Below, piece by piece: positions 8,767 to 16,985 of a DNA stretch of 64,000 bases. Source of the stretch: Rhodospirillales bacterium. Its GTDB lineage: Bacteria; Pseudomonadota; Alphaproteobacteria; Acetobacterales; Acetobacteraceae. The DNA lies in NCBI GenBank assembly GCA_025352565.1, contig JANXTF010000070.1, positions 62,001 to 126,000 on the forward strand, read 5' to 3'. The notes beneath the pieces are model-generated. The model was given only the letters and a program-made list of their open reading frames with translations. It was not told the origin of the DNA and made no database searches. Position numbers and translations under genes: made by a program. Positions within the stretch are counted from its first letter, which is position 1; every line of letters starts with the position of its first letter.

Positions 8767-9651
8767 TCATAAGTTGGCGCTCAGCGGCGCCCACCGGACG
8801 CACAGGCGTTCGAGCAGGCGGATGGTGAGGAAGAACAGGACGGAGAACGCCGAGCCGCAGAAGACGGTGGCGTAGAGCAGCGCGCTGTCGAAATTGTAGG
8901 TGGCCTGGATGATGAGCGCGCCGATGCCGACCTGGGAGCCGATCCATTCGCCGACGATCGCCCCCACCACGGCGGTGCTGGCGGCGATCTTCAGCGCGGC
9001 GAACAGATACGGGATCGAGGTCGGCAGCCGCAGACGAACGAAGATCTCCCATTTGCGGGCGGAGAGGACGTGCATCAGCTCCATCGCCTGCGGGCTCGCC
9101 GCCTCCAGGCCGCGCACCATGTTCACCAGCGTCGGGAAAAAGCAGATGACGGCGGCGATGGCGATCTTCGGCGCCATGCCGGTGCCCATCAGCAGCATCA
9201 GGATCGGCGCCTTGGCCACCACGGGGATGGAGTTCACCAGCACGACGATGGGAAAGAACGCCATCTCGATGCCCTTGCGATGAACGAACAGGGTGGCGAT
9301 GGCGATGGCGGCGAAATTGCCGAGCAGGAAGCCGGCGACGGCCTCGATCGCGGTGGGCCAGAGGTTCGCCAGCAGGATATCGGCCTTGTCCACCAACGTG
9401 GCGGCGACCACCTGCGGCGAAGGCGCGATGAACGGTTTCACGTCGAACACCGCGATCAGCGCCCACCACACGAACAGCAGCGTCGCCGCCCCCAGCAACG
9501 GCAGCAGCCGCCTTTTCCAGCGGGCGCGGCGCTGGTTGGCGCGCCAGAAGTCGCGCGCCACGTTGGGATCGACCAGCGCCCCATCGGCCACCGCCCCGTC
9601 GGCCAGTGCCCCGTCGGCCACGAGGCTGTCGAGGCCGATCCCCGTTGCCAT
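8767..9651 (-). CDS. ABC transporter permease, taurine/nitrate/sulfonate type
   Basis: A 294-residue inner-membrane permease of the BPD_transp_1 family with about six hydrophobic segments beginning near residue 50 (LLPLLGAATLLFVWWALIAV). The EAA-type loop that contacts the ATPase is EAASPQAMELMHVLSARKWEIF. It follows the ATPase gene with a one-base TGATG overlap. With the ATPase and the Tat-exported binding protein it makes a complete SsuABC/TauABC-like importer. An odd feature is the DGALADGAVADGALVD repeat at the N-terminus, a short imperfect repeat of DGA units that is unlikely to be functional. Confidence 0.9.
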   Translation of the reverse strand: MATGIGLDSLVADGALADGAVADGALVDPNVARDFWRANQRRARWKRRLLPLLGAATLLFVWWALIAVFDVKPFIAPSPQVVAATLVDKADILLANLWPTAIEAVAGFLLGNFAAIAIATLFVHRKGIEMAFFPIVVLVNSIPVVAKAPILMLLMGTGMAPKIAIAAVICFFPTLVNMVRGLEAASPQAMELMHVLSARKWEIFVRLRLPTSIPYLFAALKIAASTAVVGAIVGEWIGSQVGIGALIIQATYNFDSALLYATVFCGSAFSVLFFLTIRLLERLCVRWAPLSANL

Positions 9652-10427
9652 CAGCAGGTCTCCAGCACGGCGCGCAGATGGCCCGCGAGGCGGCCGAATT
9701 CGGGGCCTTCGCGCAAGGCGAGGTAGCGCGGCTCGGGCAAATTCACGTCCACGATCTCACGAACCCGGCCAGGGTTGGCGGCCAGCATCATCACTTTCTG
9801 ACCGAGATAGGCGGCCTCGTGGATACTGTGGGTGACGAACAGGATGGTGGTGCCGGTCTCGCGCCAGATGCGCAGCAATTCGTCGTTCAGCCGGTCCCGC
9901 GTGATTTCGTCCAGCGCGCCGAACGGCTCGTCCATGAGCATGATCCTGGGGCCGCCGAGCAGCGCGCGGGCGATCGAAACGCGCTGGCGCATGCCGCCCG
10001 AGAGTTCGTGCGGCAGGGATTTCTCCCAGCCCGCAAGGCCGACCAGCGCCAGCAATTCCTCCGGGCCGCGTCCCTTGAGCGGCTTGCCGCGCGCCGCACC
10101 CACCTGGAGGGGCAGGCGCACGTTGTCGATGGCCGAGCGCCACGGGAGCAGTGCCGCGTCCTGGAACACGAAGCCGATCTCGCGGCTGAGGCGGGCGGCC
10201 TCGGGGGGGTGGCCGAGCACGCGCACCTGGCCCTGGCTTGGCCGCACGATGTCGGCCACCACGCGCAGCAGCGTCGATTTGCCGCAGCCCGAGGGGCCGA
10301 GCAACGTGAGGAAGCTGCCGGCTTCGAGGGTGAACGACACGTCTTGCAGCGCCGTCACCTCGCGCCGCTCGCTCATGAAGCGGACGGAGACGTGGCGGAG
10401 ATCGATGGCGGGCCCCCCAGGCGACAC
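9651..10427 (-). CDS. ABC transporter ATP-binding protein
   Basis: A 258-residue ATPase of the NitD/SsuB/TauB group. Walker A is GPSGCGKST at residues 44-52, the signature is LSGGMRQRVSIARAL, Walker B is RIMLMDEPFGALDE, and the H-loop is VTHSIHEA. It energises the import of whatever the neighbouring binding protein collects. The start is taken as a GTG at 10427, three bases after the binding-protein stop; no ATG in frame precedes the first beta strand. Confidence 0.93.
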   Translation of the reverse strand: MSPGGPAIDLRHVSVRFMSERREVTALQDVSFTLEAGSFLTLLGPSGCGKSTLLRVVADIVRPSQGQVRVLGHPPEAARLSREIGFVFQDAALLPWRSAIDNVRLPLQVGAARGKPLKGRGPEELLALVGLAGWEKSLPHELSGGMRQRVSIARALLGGPRIMLMDEPFGALDEITRDRLNDELLRIWRETGTTILFVTHSIHEAAYLGQKVMMLAANPGRVREIVDVNLPEPRYLALREGPEFGRLAGHLRAVLETC

Positions 10428-10430
10428 CGC

Positions 10431-11426
10431 CTACCCGATCTTGGCGCGCGAATCGGCGGTGCGCTTGAGGATGTCCAGCGTCATCACCTCGTCCAGCTTC
10501 GGCGTGCGCTTGGTGAACTGCCCGAGCTGGGCATAGAGGTCGATCTGCTCTTGCCAGGTGGCCGGGTCCATCGCGCCATAGCCCGCCGCCTTGGTGTGCT
10601 CGTCGAACGCGTAGTCCAGCATCACCTGGGCGGCGGCCAGCTCGTCGGCGGCGACGAGGTTGGGGTATTGCTTCACCAGCATCTCCACCGCCTTCTCGCG
10701 GTTGGCATAGGCATATCCCCAGCCGCGGGCGCTCGCGCGCAAAAACCTGGCCAGCAGCTCCGGCTGCTTCTGGATGGTCTCGGGCGTCGCATAGTATGGA
10801 TTGGCGTACAATTTCACGCCCGCATCCCACAGCCGAAACTGCGCGCGATCGGCGCCCAGCACCTTCAGCGCCGTGGTGTTGGTCAGCCAGCCGGTCACGA
10901 CATCGACCTGCCCGGTCATCACCGGCGTCATGTCCGAGCCGATGATGACGATCTGGACGTCCTTCGGGTCGATGTTGTTCTTGGCCATCACCGCCCGGAG
11001 CAGCACCGCGCCGGTCGCCTGGATGCCGACCTTCTTGCCGCGCAACTCGGCGGGCGTGCGGACCGGGTTCTTGCCCAGCGAAAAGAACGCGTACGGGTGC
11101 TTCTGCGCGGAGACAGCGAAGCAGCGCACCGGCAAATCCTGGGAGACGGCCAGCATCAGCGACGGGCTGGACGACACCTGGCCCACGGCACTGCGGCCGG
11201 ACGCCACCGCGGCCACGCCGTCGTTGTTCGGGCCGCCCGGCACGATCTTGAGGTCCAGGCCCTCCTCGGCGAAATAGCCGAGCTGGAGGCCGGCCACCTC
11301 GCCCAACTGGTTGCCGCCGCCGATCCAGCCGAGCTGCATCTCGGTCGGCGTGTTCGCCGCGCGCGCCAATCGGGGCACGCTCAACACGGCGCCGGCCATC
11401 ATCAGAGTACGACGGGATAGGGACAT
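10431..11426 (-). CDS. ABC transporter substrate-binding protein (NMT1/SsuA-like), Tat-type signal
   Basis: A 331-residue periplasmic binding protein. The N-terminus MSLSRRTLMMAGAVLSVPRL carries a twin-arginine motif and a hydrophobic stretch ending near ARAA, so export by the Tat system is likely. The mature part follows the NMT1/SsuA fold, with QLGWIGGGNQLGEVAGLQLGY at its start and GKKVGIQATGAV in domain I. The ATG at 11426 is preferred because AGGA lies about 10 bases upstream; an earlier in-frame codon at 11492 would add a non-signal extension. It is the first gene of the leftward operon. Confidence 0.9.
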   Translation of the reverse strand: MSLSRRTLMMAGAVLSVPRLARAANTPTEMQLGWIGGGNQLGEVAGLQLGYFAEEGLDLKIVPGGPNNDGVAAVASGRSAVGQVSSSPSLMLAVSQDLPVRCFAVSAQKHPYAFFSLGKNPVRTPAELRGKKVGIQATGAVLLRAVMAKNNIDPKDVQIVIIGSDMTPVMTGQVDVVTGWLTNTTALKVLGADRAQFRLWDAGVKLYANPYYATPETIQKQPELLARFLRASARGWGYAYANREKAVEMLVKQYPNLVAADELAAAQVMLDYAFDEHTKAAGYGAMDPATWQEQIDLYAQLGQFTKRTPKLDEVMTLDILKRTADSRAKIG

Positions 11427-11559
11427 GGGGTGATCCTGCGCGCCTGTGTGACCCGGAGCCTGACACTTCGCACCCGGTGCCCGAAAGAGCATTTTTTCGA
11501 TGATCCAGATGCTTTTTCGGCAGCGCCCCGGCTGGCGGATGTCCGGTGTAGAACGGGGG
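11427..11559. promoter_or_regulatory. divergent control region with direct repeats
   Basis: The region between the binding-protein gene and the XRE/shikimate-kinase regulator holds two similar T-rich units in direct orientation, GCATTTTTTCG at 11489-11499 and ATGCTTTTTCG at 11509-11519, twenty bases apart. Both promoters must lie here. The repeats are candidates for binding by the regulator, but this is inference from position only. Confidence 0.35.
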
Positions 11560-12471
11560 ATGCCTCGCGACCTCCAGCAGCGGCTCTCGCCGCCCGACGC
11601 GGAACCGACCGCCGACGCGAGCTATCTCGCCGCGATCGGCCAGCGCGTGCGGCTGGCCCGCGCGCGGCGCGGGATGACGCGGCGCAAGCTGTGCGCGGAG
11701 TCCGGGGTGTCGGAACGCTACGTGGCGCAGCTTGAAGCGGGGCGGGGCAACGTCTCGGTGCTGGTGCTGCGCGATCTGGCGCGCGGGCTGGGCATCACGC
11801 CGCTCGAACTGCTGGGCGACGCGCCGGAAGCGTCGCGCGCGCAGTCCGCATTGGACAGGGTGCTGGCGCGGCTGTCCGAGCCCCAGCTGGCCGATGCGCG
11901 CGACATGCTGGTGCGGAATTTCGCGGTCGCCAACCCGGTCGCGCGGCAAAGCCGTATCGCGCTGATCGGCCTGCGTGGAGCGGGAAAATCGACCCTCGGC
12001 CGGATGCTGGCCGAGGCGCGCGGGCTGGCGTTCCATGAGCTCGATCGCGAGATCGAGCGCGATGCCGGGATGGAAATGGCCGAGATGTTCGAAATTCATG
12101 GCCAGGCGGGCTATCGCCGGCTGGAGCGGGCGGCGCTCGAGCGCCTGATCGCCGAGCCGGGCGGCGCGGTGATCGCCGCCGGCGGCGGCATTGTGGCCGA
12201 ACGTGCGACGTACGGCCTGCTGCTCGCCCATTGCTTCACCGTCTGGCTGCGCGCGTCGCCTGAAGACCACATGCGCCGCGTGATCGGCCAGGGCGATCTG
12301 CGGCCGATGGCGGATAACCGGCAGGCGATGCGCGATCTCAAGGCAATTCTGGAAAGTCGCGGGAAGTTGTACGAACAGGCGGATGCGATACTCGATACCT
12401 CGTATCGTGAACTCGATTCCAACCTATTGGAACTCTTGCGAATTGTTCCGGATAATCGACCGGGCCGATAA
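11560..12471 (+). CDS. XRE-family regulator fused to a shikimate kinase-like domain (BoxR/BzdR type)
   Basis: About 303 residues. An XRE helix-turn-helix lies at about residues 24-85 (GMTRRKLCAESGVSERYVAQLEAG), then a linker, then a shikimate-kinase-like domain with a P-loop GLRGAGKST at 137-145, the ELD segment and an AAGGGIV strand. This architecture is that of BzdR and BoxR, regulators of benzoate breakdown whose kinase-like domain binds benzoyl-CoA instead of shikimate. No box or bzd gene is present; the adjacent divergent operon is a transporter, CoA-transferase and hydratase set, so the effector may be another acyl-CoA. The start is uncertain: in-frame ATGs at 11500, 11539 and 11560 exist. 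Confidence 0.85.
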   Translation: MPRDLQQRLSPPDAEPTADASYLAAIGQRVRLARARRGMTRRKLCAESGVSERYVAQLEAGRGNVSVLVLRDLARGLGITPLELLGDAPEASRAQSALDRVLARLSEPQLADARDMLVRNFAVANPVARQSRIALIGLRGAGKSTLGRMLAEARGLAFHELDREIERDAGMEMAEMFEIHGQAGYRRLERAALERLIAEPGGAVIAAGGGIVAERATYGLLLAHCFTVWLRASPEDHMRRVIGQGDLRPMADNRQAMRDLKAILESRGKLYEQADAILDTSYRELDSNLLELLRIVPDNRPGR

Positions 12472-12658
12472 ACGGTCGATCCGCGATCGATATCGACACC
12501 GCGGGTCCGGAAGTCGGCCGCGACGGCAACGCTCGCAATGCGAGCGACAACAACACGCTGTATCTGTTCGCCTGGCTGTTCTTCTAGCGGCGCCTCATAT
12601 ATGCGTTCGGACCACCGCCGCGCTAGAAGCGGCGGCGAACGTCATGGGAGCCGCCTCG
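12472..12658. other. intergenic stretch with a hairpin
   Basis: CCGCCGC (12615-12621) and GCGGCGG (12629-12635) form a 7-bp stem with a 7-base loop just before the cupin gene. One plus-strand frame reads as a protein-like tail ending at a TAG near 12587 but has no start codon, so no gene is called. Confidence 0.35.
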
Positions 12659-12961
12659 ATGGATCAGGTCGATTTTGCCCAGTGGCCGGCGCTCAGCCCG
12701 GCCGCAGCCGCGATGCAGGGCGCCGGCGCCAGCCTCCGCCAGGTGCATATCAAGGCGGGCCACGTCGCGGCGCGGCATAGCCATCCGCACGAACAGTTCC
12801 TGCTTGTCATCAGCGGTGCCGGGGCCATCGCCTGCGAGGCCGGCACGATCCCGCTGCATCCCGGCACCGCGATCCGTTTTTCCCCCGGTGCATGGCACAG
12901 CGCGGAGTTCACCGCCGACACGGTCCTGACGGAGTTCAACCTGGCCGACCGTCCCGCGTGA
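12659..12961 (+). CDS. small cupin-domain protein
   Basis: A 100-residue single-domain cupin. The first metal-binding motif is the HSHPHEQF segment and the second conserved motif is FSPGAWHSAEF, with two glycine turns in between. The ATG at 12659 has GGGAG nine bases upstream. Its TGA overlaps the GTG start of zur, so the two are translationally coupled. It could bind zinc or another divalent metal and act in zinc homeostasis, but small cupins are too diverse for a firm role. Confidence 0.8.
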   Translation: MDQVDFAQWPALSPAAAAMQGAGASLRQVHIKAGHVAARHSHPHEQFLLVISGAGAIACEAGTIPLHPGTAIRFSPGAWHSAEFTADTVLTEFNLADRPA

Positions 12962-13419
12962 TCCATGCCGGCTGGGAGCACCGGCTCGACCGCGCCGCCG
13001 AGGCCTGCGCGCGGGCCGGGGGCCGGCTGACCGAAATCCGCCGGCGGGTGCTGGGGCTGATCCTGGCCTCGCCCGAGCCGGTCGGTGCCTATGCGCTGCT
13101 CGATCGCCTCAAGGCCGAGAAGGGCAACGCCACCCCGGTCACGGTCTATCGCGCATTGGGCTTCCTGCAGGAGCACGGGCTCGTCCACAAGGTCGAGCGG
13201 CTGAACGCCTTCATCGGCTGCACCGAGGAGGGCGAGCACGCGCATCGCGGCCACGCCGTCCAGTTCCTGATCTGTCGCGTCTGCGGGACGGTCGTCGAGA
13301 TGGAGGATGCGGGCATCGCCGCCGCCATCGCCCACGCCGCCGCTCGCGCGGGGTTCTCGCCCTCCCGCGCCACGGTGGAGGTCGAGGGCAGGTGTGCCGC
13401 TTGCGGGACGCTCGGCTAG
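12958..13419 (+). CDS. zur: Fur-family regulator, probably the zinc-uptake regulator Zur
   Basis: A 153-residue Fur-family repressor. A winged helix region (ILASPEPVGAYALLDRL, TPVTVYRALGFLQEHGLV) is followed by the metal-binding part with EHAHRGH, a CRVC pair and a C-terminal CAAC pair for the structural zinc. The location directly upstream of znuA, with a palindromic operator in the gap, identifies it as Zur rather than Fur. Translation is taken from the GTG at 12958, which overlaps the cupin stop; the coding signal further left in this frame belongs to the cupin's other strand. Confidence 0.88.
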   Translation: MIHAGWEHRLDRAAEACARAGGRLTEIRRRVLGLILASPEPVGAYALLDRLKAEKGNATPVTVYRALGFLQEHGLVHKVERLNAFIGCTEEGEHAHRGHAVQFLICRVCGTVVEMEDAGIAAAIAHAAARAGFSPSRATVEVEGRCAACGTLG

Positions 13420-13427
13420 ACATAAAA

Positions 13428-13451
13428 AATGATACATTATATCATGTCATT
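13428..13451. promoter_or_regulatory. putative Zur operator upstream of znuA
   Basis: A 24-base AT-rich palindrome lies in the zur-znuA gap. The inner core is TGATA and TATCA around CATTA (13430-13444), and the outer arms are AATGA (13428-13432) and TCATT (13447-13451). It is 24 bases upstream of the znuA ATG, where a repressor would block transcription. Identification as a Zur site rests on position and symmetry. Confidence 0.65.
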
Positions 13452-13475
13452 CAACGCGGCGAAGGGCACCCGTAA

Positions 13476-14348
13476 GTGAAGCTGAGAGCGGTTTTGTTCA
13501 TGCTGGCGCTGCTGTCGCCGCAGCCGGGTGCCGCGCAGGGCCGCCCTCTGTCGATCGTGGCGGCCGAGAATTTCTACGGCGACCTCGCACGCCAGTTGGC
13601 TGGCCCCGGCGTCGTCATCGCCAGCATCCTCGACAACCCCGACCAGGATCCGCATCTGTTCGAGGCGAGTCCCTCGACCGCGCGGGCGCTCGCCGCCGCG
13701 AACATCGTGATCAGCAACGGGGCGGATTACGACCCATGGATGGCCAAGCTGCTGCGCGCGGCGAAATCCGCCGGCCGCCAAGGCATCGTTGTGGCCGAGC
13801 TCGCGGGCAAGCGGGCGGGAGACAACCCGCATCTGTGGTACGACACTACAATCATGGCCAGGGCCGCGACCGCTATCGCCGCCGCGCTGGTCACGGCCGA
13901 TCCCGCGCATCGGGACGAGTATCAGCATCGCCTGGCCGCGTTCACCGCCTCGCTCCAGCCGATCGACACGAAAATCGCCGCCATGCGGGCACGCCATGCC
14001 GGGGTGGCGGTCACCGCGACCGAGCCGGTGTTTGGCTACATGGCCGCCTCCCTTGGCCTGACCATGCGGAACGAGCGGTTCCAGTTGGCGGTGATGAACG
14101 GCACCGAACCCCGCGCGTCCGACGTGGCTGCCTTCGAGGCCGATCTGCGCCAGCACCGCGTCCGCGCGCTGATCTACAACAGCCAGGCCACCGACACGGC
14201 CGCGCGGCGGCTGCTCGGCATCGCCCGCGCTGTCGGCATTGCGGTGGTGGGCGTGACCGAGACGGAGCCCGCCGGCCAGACCTATCAGGCGTGGATGGCA
14301 GCCCAGCTGGATGCACTGGACGCCGCCTTGTCCAAGCCGCCCGCTTGA
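13476..14348 (+). CDS. znuA: zinc ABC transporter substrate-binding protein
   Basis: A 290-residue cluster 9 metal-binding lipo- or periplasmic protein with a Sec signal peptide (residues 1 to about 21, cleaved after GAAQG or nearby). Metal-ligand regions typical of ZnuA/TroA are QDPHLFEASPSTARALAAA, GDNPHLWYD and TATEPVFGYMA. The histidine-rich loop found in many ZnuA proteins is absent. It captures zinc, or possibly manganese, in the periplasm and delivers it to ZnuB. It is the first gene after the predicted operator, and znuC begins within its last codons. Confidence 0.92.
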   Translation: MKLRAVLFMLALLSPQPGAAQGRPLSIVAAENFYGDLARQLAGPGVVIASILDNPDQDPHLFEASPSTARALAAANIVISNGADYDPWMAKLLRAAKSAGRQGIVVAELAGKRAGDNPHLWYDTTIMARAATAIAAALVTADPAHRDEYQHRLAAFTASLQPIDTKIAAMRARHAGVAVTATEPVFGYMAASLGLTMRNERFQLAVMNGTEPRASDVAAFEADLRQHRVRALIYNSQATDTAARRLLGIARAVGIAVVGVTETEPAGQTYQAWMAAQLDALDAALSKPPA

Positions 14349-15139
14349 CCGCCATCCGCCTCGACGGCGTGACGCTCGCGCTGGGTGGCCGCATTGTCCT
14401 CGACACGGTCGACCTGCGGATCGGCGAACGGGAATTCGTCGGCGTGCTGGGGCCGAACGGCGCCGGCAAGACCACGCTGATGCGCGCCATTCTCGGTCTG
14501 CTCGCCCCGGCTTCCGGCACGATCTCGGTGCTGGGTGCGCCCGCCGCGCGCGGCAACCCCGCGATCGGCTACATGCCGCAGAGCCGCGCCGCCCTCGCGG
14601 CCCGCCTGACCGGACGCGACTTCGTGGCTGCCGCGGTGGACGGCCATCGCTGGGGCCTGCCGCGCCTTGGTGCGGCGGGCCGGGCAGGGGTGGACCGCGC
14701 GCTCGGGCTGGTGGGTGCCACGGCGCTCGCGGCGCGACCGCTGGGCGAGCTCTCGGGCGGCGAGCGGCAGCGCCTGCTGTTGGCGCAGGCGCTGCTCGGA
14801 AGCCCGCGCCTGCTGCTGCTGGACGAGCCGCTGATGAGCCTCGACCCGCATCGCCAGCGCGACGTGGTCGAACTCGTGCGCCAGCTTCAGCGCGAACTCG
14901 CGCTGACCGTGCTGTTCAGCGCCCACGAGCTGAATCCGCTGCTGCCGGCGCTGGACCGGGTGCTGTATCTCGGCGGCGGCCACGCCGCGATCGGCACGGT
15001 GGCCGAAATCATCACCGGGCCGGTGCTGTCGCGGCTCTATGGCTCCGACATCGAGGTGATCCATCTGGAGGGCCGCATCTTCGTGATGTCGGCCGGCTGC
15101 GAGATCGAGCGCGACGAGCATCGGCACGACCATGCTTGA
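14345..15139 (+). CDS. znuC: zinc ABC transporter ATP-binding protein
   Basis: A 264-residue metal-type ABC ATPase. Walker A is GPNGAGKTT at residues 36-44, the signature is LSGGERQRLLLAQAL, Walker B is LLLLDEPLMSLD and the H-loop is FSAHELNPL. The best start is the TTG at 14345, whose codon overlaps the znuA stop (TTGA), since no ATG lies in frame near the beginning of the domain. The C-terminal tail EIERDEHRHDHA is histidine-rich, possibly metal-binding. It overlaps znuB by eight bases. Confidence 0.92.
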   Translation: MTAIRLDGVTLALGGRIVLDTVDLRIGEREFVGVLGPNGAGKTTLMRAILGLLAPASGTISVLGAPAARGNPAIGYMPQSRAALAARLTGRDFVAAAVDGHRWGLPRLGAAGRAGVDRALGLVGATALAARPLGELSGGERQRLLLAQALLGSPRLLLLDEPLMSLDPHRQRDVVELVRQLQRELALTVLFSAHELNPLLPALDRVLYLGGGHAAIGTVAEIITGPVLSRLYGSDIEVIHLEGRIFVMSAGCEIERDEHRHDHA

Positions 15140-15926
15140 CTACGACTTCATGCGTACCGCCTTCGCCGCCGCCGGCATCGTGGCCGTCGTGTCCGGCGCC
15201 GTCGGCTACTTCCTGGTGCTGCGCGGCCAGACCTTCGCCGGCCACGCGCTGGCCCATGTCGGCTTCACCGGGGCCACGGGTGCCATTCTGGTAGGGGTCT
15301 CGCCGCTCTGGGGGCTGGTGCTGCTGACCGTGCTGGGCGGCGCCGGCATGGGCCTGCTGGGCGCGCGGCTGGCCGAACGCGATGTCGCGATCGGCGTGGT
15401 GCTGGCGGTCTCGCTCGGATTCGGGCTGCTGTTCCTGCACTTCTTCACCGCCTACGCCACGCAGGCGACCGCCCTGCTGTTCGGCAACGTGCTGGGTGTG
15501 GACATGCCGACGCTGTGGACGCTGCTCGGTCTCGGGGTGGTCTGCCTGGCCGCACTCGGCGTCATCTCCCGACCGCTGCTGTTCGCCACGTTGCAGCCTG
15601 AGTTGGCCGAGGCGCGCGGGGTCTCGCTGCGGCTGATCTCGGTGCTGTTCCTGTGCGTGGTGGCCCTGGCCGTCGCGGAATGCGCGCAGATCGTGGGCGT
15701 GCTGCTGGTGTTCACGCTGATGGTGGCGCCCGCGGCTGCCGCCCAGAAGCTCACCACGAGCCTCGGGCGCGGCGTGGCGCTCGCGATCGTGCTGGCCGTG
15801 GCCGAGGCTTGGGCCGGGGTGGCGCTGGCCTATTGGACGGATTGGCCGACCAGCTTCTGGATCACCAGCCTGGGCGGCATCTTCTATCTTGCGGCCTCGC
15901 TGGCGGGGGCGCGATCCCGAAGGTGA
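15132..15926 (+). CDS. znuB: zinc ABC transporter permease
   Basis: A 264-residue ABC-3 family membrane protein with about eight hydrophobic segments, including FAAAGIVAVVSGAVGYFLVL at the N-terminus. Conserved features of the family are GQTFAGHALAHVGFTG, matching the GDSLSHALLPGV-type segment of ZnuB, and MVAPAAAAQKL. It forms the inner-membrane channel for zinc with ZnuC. The ATG at 15132 lies within the end of znuC, so it is coupled. Confidence 0.92.
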   Translation: MLDYDFMRTAFAAAGIVAVVSGAVGYFLVLRGQTFAGHALAHVGFTGATGAILVGVSPLWGLVLLTVLGGAGMGLLGARLAERDVAIGVVLAVSLGFGLLFLHFFTAYATQATALLFGNVLGVDMPTLWTLLGLGVVCLAALGVISRPLLFATLQPELAEARGVSLRLISVLFLCVVALAVAECAQIVGVLLVFTLMVAPAAAAQKLTTSLGRGVALAIVLAVAEAWAGVALAYWTDWPTSFWITSLGGIFYLAASLAGARSRR

Positions 15927-15987
15927 CGTTTATCGTGTTGGCCGAACCGGGGCCGGCGATATACTCGACCCATAAAGGGGAACCGCC

Positions 15988-16869
15988 ATGGCACTTCGCT
16001 TCACGCCGCTGCATCCGGTGTTTGCCGCCGAGGTCGAGGGCGCCGATCTGCGCGTGCCTCTGCCGCCCGGCGAAGCCGCCGAGATCGAGGCGGCGATGGA
16101 TCGGTTCGCCGTGCTCGTGTTCCCCGACCAGCGGATCGACGACGATGCGCAGATGGCGTTCGGGCTCAATTTCGGGCCGATGGAGGCCGAGACGGCTGCG
16201 GTGGACACCCACAAGCAGCGCCTCGCGGACGCGCGGATGAACGACATCTCCAACCTCGACGAGAATGGCCGCCTGCTCGAAGCCGACGACCGGCGGCGCA
16301 TGTTCAACCTCGGCAACCGGCTGTGGCACAGCGACAGTTCGTTCAAGGCGACGCCCGCCAAATACTCCCTGCTGCATGGCCGCGCGGTGCCGCCCGAGGG
16401 CGGCGAGACCGAGTTCGCCGACATGCGCGCCGCCTGGGACGCGCTGCCCGCGCGCGAGCAGGCCAGGCTGGCGGACCTCGTGTGCGAACACTCCCTGCTG
16501 TTCTCCCGCGCCATGCTGGGCTTCACCGAGTTCACCGAGGCGGAGCGGGTGAAGTTCGCCCCCGTGCCGCAGCGTCTGGTGCGGCGCCACCTGGGCTCAG
16601 GCCGCCGCTCGCTGTACCTCTCGTCCCATATCGGCCGCATCCGGGACTGGCTCACGCCCGAGGCGCTGGCGCTGGTCCGCGATCTGGTGGAGCACGCGAC
16701 TCAGCCGGCATTCGTGTATCGCCACAGCTGGCGCCCGTTCGATCTCGTGATGTGGGACAACCGTTGCACCATGCATCGCGGCCGCCCCTTCGCGGACCGC
16801 GAGCATCGGCGCGACATGCGGCGCGTGACGCTGATGGACGCGCGGCCGACCCTGGAACAGGCGGCCTGA
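15988..16869 (+). CDS. TauD/TfdA-family 2-oxoglutarate-dependent dioxygenase
   Basis: A 293-residue Fe(II)/2-oxoglutarate enzyme. The facial triad is visible as His114 and Asp116 (WHSDSS) and His263 (CTMHRGRPF), with the downstream arginine for 2-oxoglutarate in HRRDMRRVTL. The N-terminal GADLRVPL segment is typical of TfdA. Relatives cleave 2,4-D, taurine, alkyl sulfates or carnitine precursors; the substrate here cannot be read. A Shine-Dalgarno-like AAAGGGGAA precedes the ATG. It stands alone after the zinc operon. Confidence 0.88.
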   Translation: MALRFTPLHPVFAAEVEGADLRVPLPPGEAAEIEAAMDRFAVLVFPDQRIDDDAQMAFGLNFGPMEAETAAVDTHKQRLADARMNDISNLDENGRLLEADDRRRMFNLGNRLWHSDSSFKATPAKYSLLHGRAVPPEGGETEFADMRAAWDALPAREQARLADLVCEHSLLFSRAMLGFTEFTEAERVKFAPVPQRLVRRHLGSGRRSLYLSSHIGRIRDWLTPEALALVRDLVEHATQPAFVYRHSWRPFDLVMWDNRCTMHRGRPFADREHRRDMRRVTLMDARPTLEQAA

Positions 16870-16878
16870 GGCGCCTCA

Positions 16879-16972
16879 ACCCGGCGCATACTGCCGGGTC
16901 ACGTCGCCTGCCCCATGGTCAAACCTAATCCCCGACGGCCGCGAGCCTCGCTTGCGCGGCCTGCGGCCGTCG
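16879..16972. terminator. two consecutive perfect hairpins between convergent genes
   Basis: ACCCGGC (16879-16885) pairs with GCCGGGT (16893-16899) directly after the dioxygenase stop. A second structure pairs CGACGGCCGC (16933-16942) with GCGGCCGTCG (16963-16972), ten exact base pairs. Neither has a T-run. Their place between converging genes suggests transcription ending in both directions or a palindromic repeat. Confidence 0.45.
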
Positions 16973-16985
16973 AGGGCACGGCCGA

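Noticed and set aside
12472-12590. A protein-like tail ending LYLFAWLFF before the cupin gene
   Set aside because: The frame is closed by a stop upstream and offers no start codon, so it may be chance.
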